Shown here piece by piece: positions 6,925 to 16,402 of a stretch of 64,000 nt of DNA (position 1 is the stretch's first letter; the number at the start of each line of letters is the position of its first letter). The notes beneath the pieces were generated by a model. The model searched no databases. It was given only the letters and a program-made list of their open reading frames with translations, and was not told where the DNA came from. Location: contig NZ_FMZD01000003.1 in NCBI RefSeq assembly GCF_900101525.1, forward strand, positions 1-64,000. The letters run 5' to 3'. Position numbers and translations under genes: made by a program. Origin of the DNA: Marinilactibacillus psychrotolerans. GTDB lineage: Bacteria > Bacillota > Bacilli > Lactobacillales > Carnobacteriaceae_A.

Positions 6925-8046
6925 ATGAGCTATAAGCTTTTAGCAACTGCCGCTAGTGGAATCGAAGCTCTAGTAGGAAAAGAATTGAAACAATTAGGCT
7001 ATCAAGTACAAGTCGATAATGGTCGAGCTCGTTTTGAGGGTGAAAAAGAAGATATAGCTAAAACGAATTTGTGGCTAAGAACAGCAGATAGAGTTAAAAT
7101 TATAGTTGGCGAATTTGAAGCTGATACTTTTGACTCATTATTTGAACAGACGAAAGCTTTACCATGGGATGAATTTCTTTCAATCGATTCAGCTTTCCCT
7201 GTATCAGGTAAATCTCATAAGTCAACGTTGTACAGTGTCCCAGATGTGCAGAGGATTGTGAACAAGGCTATAGCTGATAAACTTAAAGATGTTTATCATC
7301 GTCGCGGAATGCTGCCGGAAACTGGGGCTAAATTTCCAATTGAAGTAGCCATTTTGAAAGATAAAGTATTGCTCACAATTGATACTACTGGGCCTAGTTT
7401 GTTCAAACGAGGCTATCGTACGGGCAAAGGGGGAGCACCACTAAAAGAAAATATGGCTGCTGCACTAGTTATGTTGACCACTTGGAGAAAAGATCGACCT
7501 TTTGTTGATCCAGTGTGCGGTTCAGGAACAATACCAATTGAAGCCGCTTTGATTGGCCATAATATTGCGCCTGGATTCAATCGTTCTTTCTTATGTGAAG
7601 AATGGGATTGGATGGATAAAGAAATGTGGGAAAAGATCAGACAAGATGCTGAAGAGCAAGCTGATTATGATGTTGAACTAGATATTTTGGGAACCGACAT
7701 TGATTCTAAAATGATAGAAATCGCTAAAGAAAATGCTCTAGAAGCAGGTCTATCTCACAGTGTTAAATTCAAGCAGATGCAAGTAAAAGATTTTACAACG
7801 GATAAAGAATTCGGTGTAATGGTTGCAAATCCTCCTTACGGAGAGCGGTTAGGAGACCTTGAACAAGCAGCTCAAATCTATAAAGATATGGGTAAAGCTT
7901 TCAGACCGCTAAAAAGTTGGAGTAAATATATTATTACCAGTGATTTAGACTTTGAAAAGCATTATGGAGAACGAGCAACTAAAAAACGCAAACTTTATAA
8001 TGGTTATTTAAGAACGGATTATTTCCAATATTGGGGAAAAAGATAA
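6925..8046 (+). CDS. ypsC: THUMP-domain 23S rRNA guanine-N2 methyltransferase (YpsC/RlmL-like)
   Basis: SAM-dependent RNA methyltransferase of 373 residues. An N-terminal ferredoxin-like/THUMP region (about 1-155, starting with ATAASGIEALVGKEL) binds RNA. The catalytic Rossmann domain shows VDPVCGSGTIPIEAA (motif I), LGTDIDSKMIEIAKENA and the NPPYGERLG motif that places the target base. By homology it makes m2G in 23S rRNA. Its place after gpsB and rnpB is conserved in Bacilli. An AAAGG site precedes the ATG. Confidence 0.93.
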   Translation: MSYKLLATAASGIEALVGKELKQLGYQVQVDNGRARFEGEKEDIAKTNLWLRTADRVKIIVGEFEADTFDSLFEQTKALPWDEFLSIDSAFPVSGKSHKSTLYSVPDVQRIVNKAIADKLKDVYHRRGMLPETGAKFPIEVAILKDKVLLTIDTTGPSLFKRGYRTGKGGAPLKENMAAALVMLTTWRKDRPFVDPVCGSGTIPIEAALIGHNIAPGFNRSFLCEEWDWMDKEMWEKIRQDAEEQADYDVELDILGTDIDSKMIEIAKENALEAGLSHSVKFKQMQVKDFTTDKEFGVMVANPPYGERLGDLEQAAQIYKDMGKAFRPLKSWSKYIITSDLDFEKHYGERATKKRKLYNGYLRTDYFQYWGKR

Positions 8047-8091
8047 TTTCAGTTTTTATTATTGGATTATATAAAAATAGGAGGCAAAGAA

Positions 8092-8604
8092 TTGGCTGGA
8101 AAATTACAAATTAGAACAGTAGAAAAAAGTGATTTAGATTTCATCCATAAAATGAGAAAAAATAATGATATCATGCAATACTGGTGTGGAGAACCATACA
8201 CAACAAAAGAAAAAGTATTAAAAAATTATGAAGATAGGCAGACAGATACTACGATAAGAGAATTTATTATTTATCAAGATGATGAAAAAATAGGCTATAC
8301 TTCACTTTTTAACCTGAATTTTAGTCATAGAACGGGTACATTTGGAATTATGCTAGATCCTTATCATCAAGGAAATGGTCATGCTGCTGATTCAACTCGT
8401 TTAATAGTAGAATATGGGTTCAATATATTGAATTTAAATAAAATTAATTTAGATGTTGTAGATTATAATAAAAAAGCTATTCATGTATATAAAAAAGTAG
8501 GGTTTCAAATAGAAGGTGAAAAAAAACAACAGTATTATATTAATGGTAAATACACCAATGGTTTATTGATGGGCTTGTTAAAAGGTGACTATAAACCTAA
8601 GTGA
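8092..8604 (+). CDS. speG: SpeG-like spermidine/polyamine N-acetyltransferase (GNAT)
   Basis: A 170-residue GNAT enzyme closely patterned on SpeG: IMQYWCGEPYTT (compare 'VMRYWFEEPYEA'), YHQGNGHAAD as the acetyl-CoA loop, YGFNILNLNKINLDVV, NKKAIHVYKKVGFQIEGE and YYINGKYTNGLLMG. It would acetylate spermidine or spermine and so relieve polyamine excess. The TTG start at 8092 is chosen because AGGAGG lies 8 nt upstream; a longer frame from 8062 has no site. The preceding methyltransferase stops 45 nt upstream and a clear terminator follows. Confidence 0.85.
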   Translation: MAGKLQIRTVEKSDLDFIHKMRKNNDIMQYWCGEPYTTKEKVLKNYEDRQTDTTIREFIIYQDDEKIGYTSLFNLNFSHRTGTFGIMLDPYHQGNGHAADSTRLIVEYGFNILNLNKINLDVVDYNKKAIHVYKKVGFQIEGEKKQQYYINGKYTNGLLMGLLKGDYKPK

Positions 8605-8626
8605 ATCAAGTATGATGTATAAGACT

Positions 8627-8670
8627 AGCCTCGTGAAGTATCGCACTCTTCATGAGGCTTATTTTGTTTT
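8627..8670 (+). terminator. Terminator after speG
   Basis: AGCCTCGTGAAG (8627-8638) pairs with CTTCATGAGGCT (8648-8659) and is followed by TATTTTGTTTT. Confidence 0.88.
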
Positions 8671-8906
8671 GTGAAATTTATTATTAGGCCGAACGAATAT
8701 CATAATTATAGAATTAAACGGATTTTTTTCAAAACTAGTCTTAGTATTAGCGAACTTTTACTCAATAATGTTATTATTTTAATATAAGAAACATTCAGAT
8801 AGATATTAAAGGGATTAATAAACTAGATTTTTTTAAAGAGATATAAAACTGTATTTAAATTATATTTCCTATATAATAATACTTAAATAAAACGGAGGTT
8901 ATTTTC
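8671..8906 (+). other. AT-rich intergenic region before the CNNM/CBS gene
   Basis: I see no gene or structured RNA. A TATAAT at about 8873-8878 close to the next gene's ribosome site may be its -10 element, but no good -35 is visible. Confidence 0.4.
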
Positions 8907-10223
8907 TTGTCGGAATTTTCACTGATATGGCTTTTAGCACTACAACTTATCTTTATATTTCTAAATGCAATATTTGCAAGTGCTGAAATTGCAGTTATTA
9001 CAATCAATGACAACAAATTAGAACAGATGGCTCGAGATGGAAATATACGAGCAGTTCGATTAAAAAAGTTAACAGAGAACTCTTCAGATTTTCTAGCTAC
9101 AATTCAAATTGGTATAACATTAGTCAACTTACTTAGTAGTGCCGTCGCTACTGAAAATTTTTCCAGTCGGTTAGTTAATGTGCTCTCTTCAATTGGAATT
9201 GCTATTCCTGAAGCTGTATTGAGCATTGTATCATTATTCGTTATCACCTTGTTATTAACATACTTCACAGTTGTGTTAGGTGAATTAGTTCCAAAACAAA
9301 TTGCACTCAGAAATCCTGAAAAGATTGCTCTATTTTTATCTGGGTTAGTTTATGTTATTTCGAAAATATTTACACCTGTCGTTCGTTTATTCTCAGCTTC
9401 TACCACTGGTATTGTTCGCTTATTTGGTATGAACATTGGTGAGGAAGACAATGAAAATACGGAAGAAGAAATTCGATTAATGTTGGACATTGGAGCTCAA
9501 AACGGACAAATTTTACCTGATGAAGAAAATATGATTCAAAACATTTTTGAATTTGATGATATTTCTATAGAAAAAATTATGACTCATAGAACGGCAGTAG
9601 TGTTTCTTTGGATGAGTGATACTGATGAAGAATGGGAAAAAACCATACGTTATGGACATCATTCTATTTATCCAGTGTGTAGAGAATCCACGGATAATAT
9701 TATTGGTATCCTGTATACGAAAGATTATTTTAGAGTAGAAGATAGAAGTAAAGAGTATCTGCGAAGAGAGGTTATAAGGCCGGTGAGTTATGTATTAGAA
9801 ACGGTAAGTGCAGATGTTTTATTCCGAAATATGAAACAAAAAAAGGATCGGTTTGCTGTAGTGATCGACGAGTTTGGTGGAACTAGTGGAATTATCACTA
9901 TGAATGATCTACTGAAACAAATTGTAGGTGAATTCAACGACAATATTTTACTGTCTAAAGATGCAATAGATATTAAATCTTTAAATCAGGGAGCTTGGCA
10001 AGTAAGTGGAAATGCCTCAACTAAAAAAGTTGCTGCTCAGATAGGATTAAATTTACCGATTGACAAGTATGACACTATGAATGATTTATATTGTAGCGTA
10101 AAAGATCATAACCAAAATAACGAAGACCGGATTGTTTTGGTTAAAGAATATGGGTTTATAATGAAAAATATTCAATTGATAGATGATAAATTAGATCAAG
10201 CAGTTATTGTAAAAATTGATTGA
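8907..10223 (+). CDS. CNNM/CBS-domain membrane protein (HlyC/CorC family)
   Basis: A 438-residue protein of the family often labelled 'hemolysin' and linked to Mg/Co transport or resistance. Domains in order: a DUF21/CNNM transmembrane region (about 1-190, with NAIFASAEIAVITIN and VVLGELVPKQIALRNPEK), a CBS pair (about 205-330, with IMTHRTAVVFLWM and VVIDEFGGTSGIITMNDLL), and a C-terminal CorC/HlyC FAD-PCMH-like domain. The start is TTG 14 nt after GGAGG. The ion specificity cannot be told from sequence. Confidence 0.92.
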   Translation: MSEFSLIWLLALQLIFIFLNAIFASAEIAVITINDNKLEQMARDGNIRAVRLKKLTENSSDFLATIQIGITLVNLLSSAVATENFSSRLVNVLSSIGIAIPEAVLSIVSLFVITLLLTYFTVVLGELVPKQIALRNPEKIALFLSGLVYVISKIFTPVVRLFSASTTGIVRLFGMNIGEEDNENTEEEIRLMLDIGAQNGQILPDEENMIQNIFEFDDISIEKIMTHRTAVVFLWMSDTDEEWEKTIRYGHHSIYPVCRESTDNIIGILYTKDYFRVEDRSKEYLRREVIRPVSYVLETVSADVLFRNMKQKKDRFAVVIDEFGGTSGIITMNDLLKQIVGEFNDNILLSKDAIDIKSLNQGAWQVSGNASTKKVAAQIGLNLPIDKYDTMNDLYCSVKDHNQNNEDRIVLVKEYGFIMKNIQLIDDKLDQAVIVKID

Positions 10224-10242
10224 TTTTAAAGACCTTCCAAGC

Positions 10243-10656
10243 TCACTTTTTTTGATTATTCAATGCCTTTTGCAATGCCTGTTTAGCTAGATTATCAGCA
10301 CCTCTGTTTTGTTTTTCTGGTATCCAATGAATTTCGTAAAAAGAGAAATGATTCAGTGAAGCTAAACAATCATTTAGAAATGGTTTGAAATTAATATTTT
10401 TTACATGTTTTTTACTGATGGAGTCTGCGACAATTTGACTATCGGTGTACAATAAGATTAAGGAATTTAATTTTTGATTCGCTTCTATCCATTTCAGGGC
10501 GACACGCATAGCTTCCCATTCTGCTCTGTGGTTATCCCAACTTCCTGATAACGGGATTGAAAGTTGTTCATAAAGGCCATTTCCTGAAACAACAATACCG
10601 ATCCCGGCTAAGCCGGGATTGCCATTTACAGCTGCATCGGTGTATACTTTTAACAT
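10243..10656 (-). CDS. rnhA: Ribonuclease HI family protein
   Basis: A 137-residue RNase H fold protein that would degrade the RNA strand of RNA:DNA hybrids. The four acidic residues are visible: Asp in VYTDAAVNG, Glu in RAEWEAM, Asp in LYTDSQIVADS and Asp in GADNLAKQAL. It lacks the basic handle of E. coli RNase HI, as expected for the short Gram-positive branch. The ATG at 10656 is preferred over one 8 codons upstream because GGAAAGGATG precedes it. It is divergent from the EbsA-like gene with about 40 bp between starts. Confidence 0.92.
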   Translation of the reverse strand: MLKVYTDAAVNGNPGLAGIGIVVSGNGLYEQLSIPLSGSWDNHRAEWEAMRVALKWIEANQKLNSLILLYTDSQIVADSISKKHVKNINFKPFLNDCLASLNHFSFYEIHWIPEKQNRGADNLAKQALQKALNNQKK

Positions 10657-10698
10657 ATTGTCATCCTTTCCATTAATCAAAGTAGGAGTATTGATATA

Positions 10699-11124
10699 AT
10701 GAATATAAAAGCAAAAACAGAAACAAATGTAAAGATAAAGTTAAACTTAGAACCAGCATTTCAAACGATTTATCTATCCAGTATTTTCATATCTTTCTGT
10801 GTGGCAGTTGTTAGTACAACCACGATTGAAAGTCTGAATTGGGGAACGATTTTATTTTTATTACTAGCCATAATATTACTTTATTTAAAAAAAGAAACAT
10901 ACTTAACAATCAATGAAGAAGAACTTGAAATTCGCTATTTTGCGGGAATAAAAACTAGGATAATTGATCTTGGGGAGATAAACGACATAGTAATAATGAA
11001 TCCTGGTGGAAAAGCTTCTTTAACTACTGCGGATCATAAAGTGATTGTATTTTATCTAAATAAAAACAATCAGCAAATCTTTTTTAAACAATTGGAAAAA
11101 CTAAATGTTAACATAAAAAAATAA
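10699..11124 (+). CDS. EbsA-like membrane protein
   Basis: A 141-residue protein with two membrane segments (about 25-45 and 48-65) and a C-terminal PH-like strand-rich domain (TYLTINEEELEIRYFAGIKTRIIDL). Layout and position beside an RNase HI gene resemble the EbsA family of lactic acid bacteria, sometimes labelled pore-forming; its real role is unclear. A bidirectional terminator separates it from the cold-shock gene. The family assignment rests on pattern and context. Confidence 0.6.
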   Translation: MNIKAKTETNVKIKLNLEPAFQTIYLSSIFISFCVAVVSTTTIESLNWGTILFLLLAIILLYLKKETYLTINEEELEIRYFAGIKTRIIDLGEINDIVIMNPGGKASLTTADHKVIVFYLNKNNQQIFFKQLEKLNVNIKK

Positions 11125-11137
11125 ATTATGTACAGTG

Positions 11138-11167
11138 AAAAGGATTAGACAGTTGTCTAATCCTTTT
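11138..11167. terminator. Bidirectional terminator between ebsA-like and csp genes
   Basis: A 14-bp perfect stem, AAAAGGATTAGACA (11138-11151) with TGTCTAATCCTTTT (11154-11167), around a 2-nt spacer; it has A/T runs on both sides and serves both convergent genes. Confidence 0.9.
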
Positions 11168-11175
11168 AGTATATA

Positions 11176-11391
11176 TTATTCAGCAGTTGGCTCAATGACT
11201 TGAACTTTAGTTGCTTGAGGACCACGGTTTCCTTCAACAATTGAAAATTCAACGAGTTGTCCTTCTTCCAGACTTTTATACCCTTCTTTTTCAATTCCAG
11301 TAAAATGAACAAACACATCATCATGTTCATTATATTCAATAAAGCCATATCCTTTTTGATTACTAAACCATTTCACTTTACCTGAAGTCAT
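11176..11391 (-). CDS. csp: Cold-shock protein (CspA family)
   Basis: A 71-residue single CSD domain with RNP1 (KGYGFIEY) and RNP2 (DVFVHFTGI), beginning [11 protein letters not shown]. Such proteins bind single-stranded RNA/DNA as RNA chaperones. The ATG at 11391 follows AGGAGG at optimal spacing. A promoter at 11456-11484 would give a leader of roughly 55-60 nt. Confidence 0.96.
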   Translation of the reverse strand: MTSGKVKWFSNQKGYGFIEYNEHDDVFVHFTGIEKEGYKSLEEGQLVEFSIVEGNRGPQATKVQVIEPTAE

Positions 11392-11455
11392 GATAATCCT
11401 CCTATTTATTGTATTGAGGTTATATTTATTAATATGCTTACATCTAGTATATAGA

Positions 11456-11484
11456 AATTCAATCAATTAAGCAATCTTACAATA
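11456..11484 (-). promoter_or_regulatory. Promoter of the cold-shock gene
   Basis: On the minus strand TTGCTT (11484-11479), a 17-bp spacer and TATACT (11461-11456). Confidence 0.6.
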
Positions 11485-11602
11485 AGTTGAAGTCTAAATC
11501 ATAGCCATAGCGTATTCTAGAACCTAAATATTTATTTTTGCGATAAATTACTTCTAGGATATGATAGAATATATGTAATATAAAAAATGAGGAGTGGGTC
11601 TA

Positions 11603-13489
11603 GTGAAAGAACTTAAAGTAGAAAATTTGACTCATTCATATGGAATGAAACGATTATTTGATTCAGCATCTTTTTCAATTTCTGAAGGACAGCGAGTTGG
11701 GTTGATCGGAGTCAATGGTACTGGAAAAACTAGTTTTCTTAAAGTACTGACAAGACAACTTGGTCCTGATAAAGGAGATATTACTCAGCCTAATGACTAT
11801 AGAATCAGCTATTTAGAGCAAAAAAGTAATTTAGAAGAATCAAAAACGGTCTTAGACACCGTTTTTGCTGGGGATAATTCTTTAATGTCCACTGTAAGGG
11901 ATTATGAAGCAGCGCTTCAAGCATTGACAAAAAATCCAATGAATGAAAAGGCACAAAATGTATTTGCCAAACTCGAACAGAAAATGAATAGCGAAAATGC
12001 TTGGAATGCAAGTACAAGAGCAAAAGCGATTTTAACCCGTTTAGGAATATCAGATATGCAGTTAATCGTTGGAGAATTGTCAGGTGGACAGCAAAAAAGA
12101 GTCGCACTTGCTCAAGTACTCATTCAAGAACCAGATTTATTAATATTAGATGAACCAACGAATCATTTAGATTTTGAAATGATCAGATGGCTTGAGAATT
12201 TCTTGATGTCTTATAAAGGAGCATTGCTCTTAGTTACCCATGATCGATATTTTCTTGATAATGTAGTCAATTCCATAATTGAATTGACACATGGAAGATT
12301 TGAAAAGTATTCAGGGAATTATCAAGACTATGTTCGATTAAAAGCTGAAAGAGAAGAGACAGAAGCTCAGATTACTCATAAACGTAAGCAGTTGTACAAG
12401 CAAGAGCTTGCTTGGATGCGAGCCGGTGTAAAGGCTAGAGGAACAAAACAGCAGGCAAGGATGGATCGTTTTAGTGATTTAAAAGACACTGTATCCAATT
12501 ACGACACAAATGCTTCGCTTGATATGAATTTATCAGGTAGTCGATTAGGTAAAAAAGTGCTTGAATTAGAAGAGGCTACTTTTCATAGGGATGAGCAAAT
12601 TATATTAGATCAATATAACTTATTGATACAACAAAATGATAGAATTGGTATTACAGGAGAGAATGGTTCTGGAAAGTCAACATTCTTGGATATTCTTTCT
12701 TCAAGAATTCCTTTAGATAGCGGCGTTCTTGAAATTGGAGAAACCGTAAAAATTGCTTACTATACACAAACCAATGAATCTATGGATGAAAGTAAACGGG
12801 TCATATCCTATTTGCAAGAAATTGCAGAAGAAGTTCGATTAGCTGACGGTACAAGTGTCAGTGTTTCGCAATTGTTAGAGCAATTTTTATTTGAGCGATC
12901 AACTCATGGAACACTCATTGGCAGGTTATCCGGTGGTGAGAAGAGAAGATTATATTTGCTGAAACTATTGATGCAACAACCTAATGTCTTATTACTTGAT
13001 GAGCCGACAAATGATTTGGATATCCAGACATTAACAGTACTGGAAGAATATATTCAAACGTTCTCTGGAGCTGTTATTGCCGTCTCACATGATCGTTACT
13101 TTTTAGACAAGATAGCGACTAAGTTACTAATTTTTCAAGGCAATGGTAAAATCGAAGAATATTACGGTAAAATGTCAGAGTACTTATCACTTGAGGATGA
13201 AAAAGCCAATAAAGACTCAGGAAAAATTCAAACATCTCAAAAAATACAAACAGATGAAACAAATAAAAAAGAAAAAACAAAGATGACCTATATGGAACAA
13301 AAAGAATGGGATACGCTTGAAGAAGAAATTTTTGTATTGGAGGCAGAACTTGAAGAAATACAAAATGAGATGAATCAGGCTGGAAGTGACTATACTGTGA
13401 TTGAAGATTTAAATAGCAGGCAGCATAAAGTTGAAAATAAACTTTCAGATAAGATGGAGCGCTGGGAATATTTAAGTGAATATATTTAA
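11603..13489 (+). CDS. ABC-F family ATPase (YfmR/Uup type)
   Basis: A soluble 628-residue protein with two ABC ATPase cassettes and no membrane domain. Cassette 1 has Walker [10 protein letters not shown], signature LSGGQQKR and Walker [14 protein letters not shown]; cassette 2 has [17 protein letters not shown] and [13 protein letters not shown]. The ABC-F linker lies between, and a C-terminal coiled coil (about 560-628) is as in YfmR/Uup. These proteins act on ribosomes, relieving stalls. The GTG at 11603 is chosen 8 nt after GAGGAG. It lies immediately upstream of thyA, 13 nt away. Confidence 0.93.
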   Translation: MKELKVENLTHSYGMKRLFDSASFSISEGQRVGLIGVNGTGKTSFLKVLTRQLGPDKGDITQPNDYRISYLEQKSNLEESKTVLDTVFAGDNSLMSTVRDYEAALQALTKNPMNEKAQNVFAKLEQKMNSENAWNASTRAKAILTRLGISDMQLIVGELSGGQQKRVALAQVLIQEPDLLILDEPTNHLDFEMIRWLENFLMSYKGALLLVTHDRYFLDNVVNSIIELTHGRFEKYSGNYQDYVRLKAEREETEAQITHKRKQLYKQELAWMRAGVKARGTKQQARMDRFSDLKDTVSNYDTNASLDMNLSGSRLGKKVLELEEATFHRDEQIILDQYNLLIQQNDRIGITGENGSGKSTFLDILSSRIPLDSGVLEIGETVKIAYYTQTNESMDESKRVISYLQEIAEEVRLADGTSVSVSQLLEQFLFERSTHGTLIGRLSGGEKRRLYLLKLLMQQPNVLLLDEPTNDLDIQTLTVLEEYIQTFSGAVIAVSHDRYFLDKIATKLLIFQGNGKIEEYYGKMSEYLSLEDEKANKDSGKIQTSQKIQTDETNKKEKTKMTYMEQKEWDTLEEEIFVLEAELEEIQNEMNQAGSDYTVIEDLNSRQHKVENKLSDKMERWEYLSEYI

Positions 13490-13502
13490 AGGAGATAGTA
13501 AA

Positions 13503-14450
13503 ATGGAGCAAGAATATTTAGATTTAGCTCAAAAAATATTAAATGAAGGTAGCGAAAAAGGGGACCGAACAGGGACGGGGACAAAATCTATCTTTGGTCA
13601 TCAGATGAGGTTCAATTTGCAAGAAGGATTTCCACTTTTAACAACTAAAAGAGTCTATTTTAAATTAATAAAAAGTGAATTGTTATGGTTCTTGAAAGGT
13701 GATACAAATATCAAATATTTACTTGAGCATAATAATCATATTTGGGATGAGTGGGCATTTGAGCGGTATGTAAAATCGGATGATTATACAGGTCCTGATA
13801 TGACAAATTTTGGATTGAGGTCTCAAGAAGATGAAGAGTTTAACAAAGTTTATCTAAAAGAAAAAGAATTGTTTAATCAAAAAATTCTTTCAGATGATAA
13901 ATTTTCAGAAAAACATGGGACTTTAGGTAATGTTTATGGAGCACAATGGCGTACTTGGCCAATGACTAACGGGAACACGATTGATCAGATTCAGAATGTA
14001 ATTGAATCAATTAAAAATAATCCCAACTCAAGAAGACATATCGTTTCCGCATGGAATCCTGAAGAAGTTCCTGATATGGCTTTACCGCCTTGTCATACTT
14101 TATTCCAGTTCTATGTACAAGATGGTAAACTAAGCTGTCAATTATATCAAAGAAGTGCAGATGTGTTTCTTGGTGTACCATTTAATATTGCTAGTTATGC
14201 TTTACTGACTCATCTAATTGCCCATGAAACTGGATTAGAAGTAGGAGATTTTGTCCATACTTTAGGGGATGCGCATCTTTATTTGAATCATATGGATCAA
14301 ATAAAAGAACAGCTGTCTAGAGAACCATTACCTTTTCCAACTTTGGAGTTGAATAAAGAAAAGAAAAGTATTTTTGACTTTGAAATAGAGGACATAAAGG
14401 TTAGTGGATATAATCCGCATAAAGGTATAAAAGCACCTATAGCAGTATGA
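13503..14450 (+). CDS. thyA: Thymidylate synthase
   Basis: Converts dUMP and methylene-THF to dTMP and DHF. The 315-residue length, with the extra segment at about 85-135, is like the Lactobacillus casei-type enzyme. Motifs: [25 protein letters not shown], the catalytic Cys in [27 protein letters not shown] and the [12 protein letters not shown] phosphate-binding region. ATG follows AAGGAGAT. It lies next to folA, which regenerates the THF oxidised here, with a small GNAT gene between. Confidence 0.97.
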   Translation: MEQEYLDLAQKILNEGSEKGDRTGTGTKSIFGHQMRFNLQEGFPLLTTKRVYFKLIKSELLWFLKGDTNIKYLLEHNNHIWDEWAFERYVKSDDYTGPDMTNFGLRSQEDEEFNKVYLKEKELFNQKILSDDKFSEKHGTLGNVYGAQWRTWPMTNGNTIDQIQNVIESIKNNPNSRRHIVSAWNPEEVPDMALPPCHTLFQFYVQDGKLSCQLYQRSADVFLGVPFNIASYALLTHLIAHETGLEVGDFVHTLGDAHLYLNHMDQIKEQLSREPLPFPTLELNKEKKSIFDFEIEDIKVSGYNPHKGIKAPIAV

Positions 14451-14476
14451 AATTAGTTGTTAAAGAGGTCAAAAAT

Positions 14477-14917
14477 ATGGAAATTAGCCAAATTGAAGCT
14501 GGAAATTATGATTTATATGTAAATCTTTTTCTAAAGGTTTTTAACCATTCACCATGGAATGATGAGTGGGAATCAGAAAAAGCTTCTCTTTATTTAAAAG
14601 ATATTTTTAATACACCTGGGTTTATTGGTATGGAAGGAATTATAGATGATTGTGTAGTAGCTGCCATTATCGGTAACCGAAAACATTGGTGGAGTGGGGA
14701 TGAATTTTTTGTACAAGAGATGTTTGTCGATCCTAAATATCAGGGTAAAGGAATAGGAAGTTCGCTATTTGAACAGCTTACTGGTTTACTAAAAGAAAAA
14801 AACATAAGTACTTTATCTTTGTTAACCGACAAAGGGATTGATGCAGAATTCTTTTATAAAACCAAGGGAATGGTACAAATTGATAGGCTGATTTTCTTAA
14901 GTAAAGAAGTTAGATAA
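14477..14917 (+). CDS. GNAT-family N-acetyltransferase
   Basis: A 146-residue GNAT protein with FVQEMFVDPKYQGKGIGSSLF as its acetyl-CoA pyrophosphate loop (Q/RxxGxG/A). The substrate is unknown; the WNDEWESEKA start faintly recalls aminoglycoside 6'-acetyltransferases, not enough for a claim. ATG at 14477 follows AAGAGGT; an in-frame ATG at 14447 overlaps the thyA stop (ATGA) and might be used by coupling. It lies between thyA and folA on the same strand. Confidence 0.8.
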   Translation: MEISQIEAGNYDLYVNLFLKVFNHSPWNDEWESEKASLYLKDIFNTPGFIGMEGIIDDCVVAAIIGNRKHWWSGDEFFVQEMFVDPKYQGKGIGSSLFEQLTGLLKEKNISTLSLLTDKGIDAEFFYKTKGMVQIDRLIFLSKEVR

Positions 14918-14988
14918 TTGAATTTGCCCTATACAACTATTTATAATATATATCGTTGTATAGGACAAGTTGATAGGAGGGTGTTACT

Positions 14989-15477
14989 GTGCTAACGTTT
15001 GTATGGGCAGAAGATGAAAATGGTGTAATTGGAAAAGATGGATCTTTACCATGGAACCTACCTAATGATATGAAATTTTTCAAAGAAGTAACATTGACTG
15101 GTAATGTGCTTATGGGAAGAAAGACTTTAGAGTCAATTCCAAATCCACCCTTGAAAAATAGAATAAATGTAGTTCTAAGCAGAAACGAAAACTTTGAAGT
15201 TGAAAATATAATTGTTTTACATTCGAAAGAAGATGTTTTGAAGTATGCAGAAGAAAGTGATAAACCATTGCATATTATTGGAGGTTCTGATATTTTTCAG
15301 TTATTCAGTCAAGATGTAGACAGGTTATATAAAACACTGATTCACGAGGAATTTGAAGGAGATACAGTTATGTCTCCGATTGACTATGATGCATTCGAAT
15401 TAATTGAGGAACGAGAAGGAGTGGTGGATGAAAAAAATATTCATGCGCACACTTTTCAGATATATAAACGAAAATAA
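14989..15477 (+). CDS. folA: Dihydrofolate reductase
   Basis: Reduces dihydrofolate to tetrahydrofolate with NADPH. The 162-residue protein shows WAEDENGVIGKDGSLPW (substrate/NADPH loop), the NDMKFFKEVT helix with the active-site acidic residue, LMGRKTLESI and IIGGSDIFQ. The start is GTG after AGGAGG. It is partner to thyA two genes upstream. The conserved catalytic positions look intact. Confidence 0.96.
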   Translation: MLTFVWAEDENGVIGKDGSLPWNLPNDMKFFKEVTLTGNVLMGRKTLESIPNPPLKNRINVVLSRNENFEVENIIVLHSKEDVLKYAEESDKPLHIIGGSDIFQLFSQDVDRLYKTLIHEEFEGDTVMSPIDYDAFELIEEREGVVDEKNIHAHTFQIYKRK

Positions 15478-15520
15478 AAAAGGCAGGATCAAATTATCTA
15501 AACTTGATCCTGCCTTTTTT
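15476..15520. terminator. Bidirectional terminator between folA and the hemolysin III gene
   Basis: AAAAAGGCAGGATCAA pairs with TTGATCCTGCCTTTTTT; both flanks carry A/T runs. Confidence 0.93.
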
Positions 15521-15522
15521 AT

Positions 15523-16179
15523 TTAAGTGTATAGGTAAATTGAAAAGAACATACAGATCGTCCCACCTAGAACAAATAAATGCCATATAACATGCATAAA
15601 TGGTACATACTTCATACGATAGAAAATAGCACCAACAGTAAAAGATAAACCACCAGCAACTAGCCAGATAAATCCTTCTAGTCCTAAGCCTTGATATAAA
15701 TAATTTAGAAAGAACAGTGATATCCAACCCATACTGATATATATCCATAGCGATAAACCTTGAAATTTTTTAAACCATACAGTCTTATATATAACACCTA
15801 GTAATGCAATTGACCAGATTATGACCGTTAGAAGAATTCCTAAACGTCCAGAAATGGTAATCAACGTATAAGGAGTATAAGTACCAGCTATGAGAAGGAA
15901 AATGCTACTGTGATCTAATACTCTCATTACTTGTTTAGCTTTTGTAAAAGTAAGGCTATGATATAAGGTGGAGCATAGATAAAGTAAAATTAGCGTAGTT
16001 CCATATACGACATAGGAAGTAACCTCTACTATTCCACCCATTTCAAGTCCTTTTTTAACCAAGAACACTAGCCCGACTATACTTAATATAAAGCCCATTC
16101 CATGGGTGATGGCATTTAAAACTTCATTCCAGATAAGATATCCTCGTGAAGTTAACTTTTCAGATGTGTTATCTGACAT
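15523..16179 (-). CDS. Hemolysin III family membrane protein (PAQR/YqfA-like)
   Basis: A 218-residue protein with seven membrane segments. The conserved histidines and acidic residues of the PAQR/HlyIII fold are visible: EVLNAITHGMG near the N-terminus, CSTLYHSL, RVLDHSSIFLLIAGTYTP and HVIWHLFVLGG. These residues bind zinc in the eukaryotic relatives. The bacterial function is uncertain; hemolysis is inferred from the original Bacillus cereus member. AGGAGG precedes the ATG. It is convergent with folA. Confidence 0.93.
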   Translation of the reverse strand: MSDNTSEKLTSRGYLIWNEVLNAITHGMGFILSIVGLVFLVKKGLEMGGIVEVTSYVVYGTTLILLYLCSTLYHSLTFTKAKQVMRVLDHSSIFLLIAGTYTPYTLITISGRLGILLTVIIWSIALLGVIYKTVWFKKFQGLSLWIYISMGWISLFFLNYLYQGLGLEGFIWLVAGGLSFTVGAIFYRMKYVPFMHVIWHLFVLGGTICMFFSIYLYT

Positions 16180-16402
16180 AATAAACCTCCTATAACTGAC
16201 TTCTAACTAAACTTCGTTTCTGTACCTCAAATTGATAATTTGGTATACTATCTTTTGAGTACTTATGAAGTAGTAACCAAGTTTTTGATAAAATTAGTAT
16301 ATCATATTTACATGCTTTAGTGCCAATCTCAAAGAATATCTTATTATATATTGAGGAAAAATAATATATAGCAATTTTCATTAAAATTAAGGAAGGGTTT
16401 GT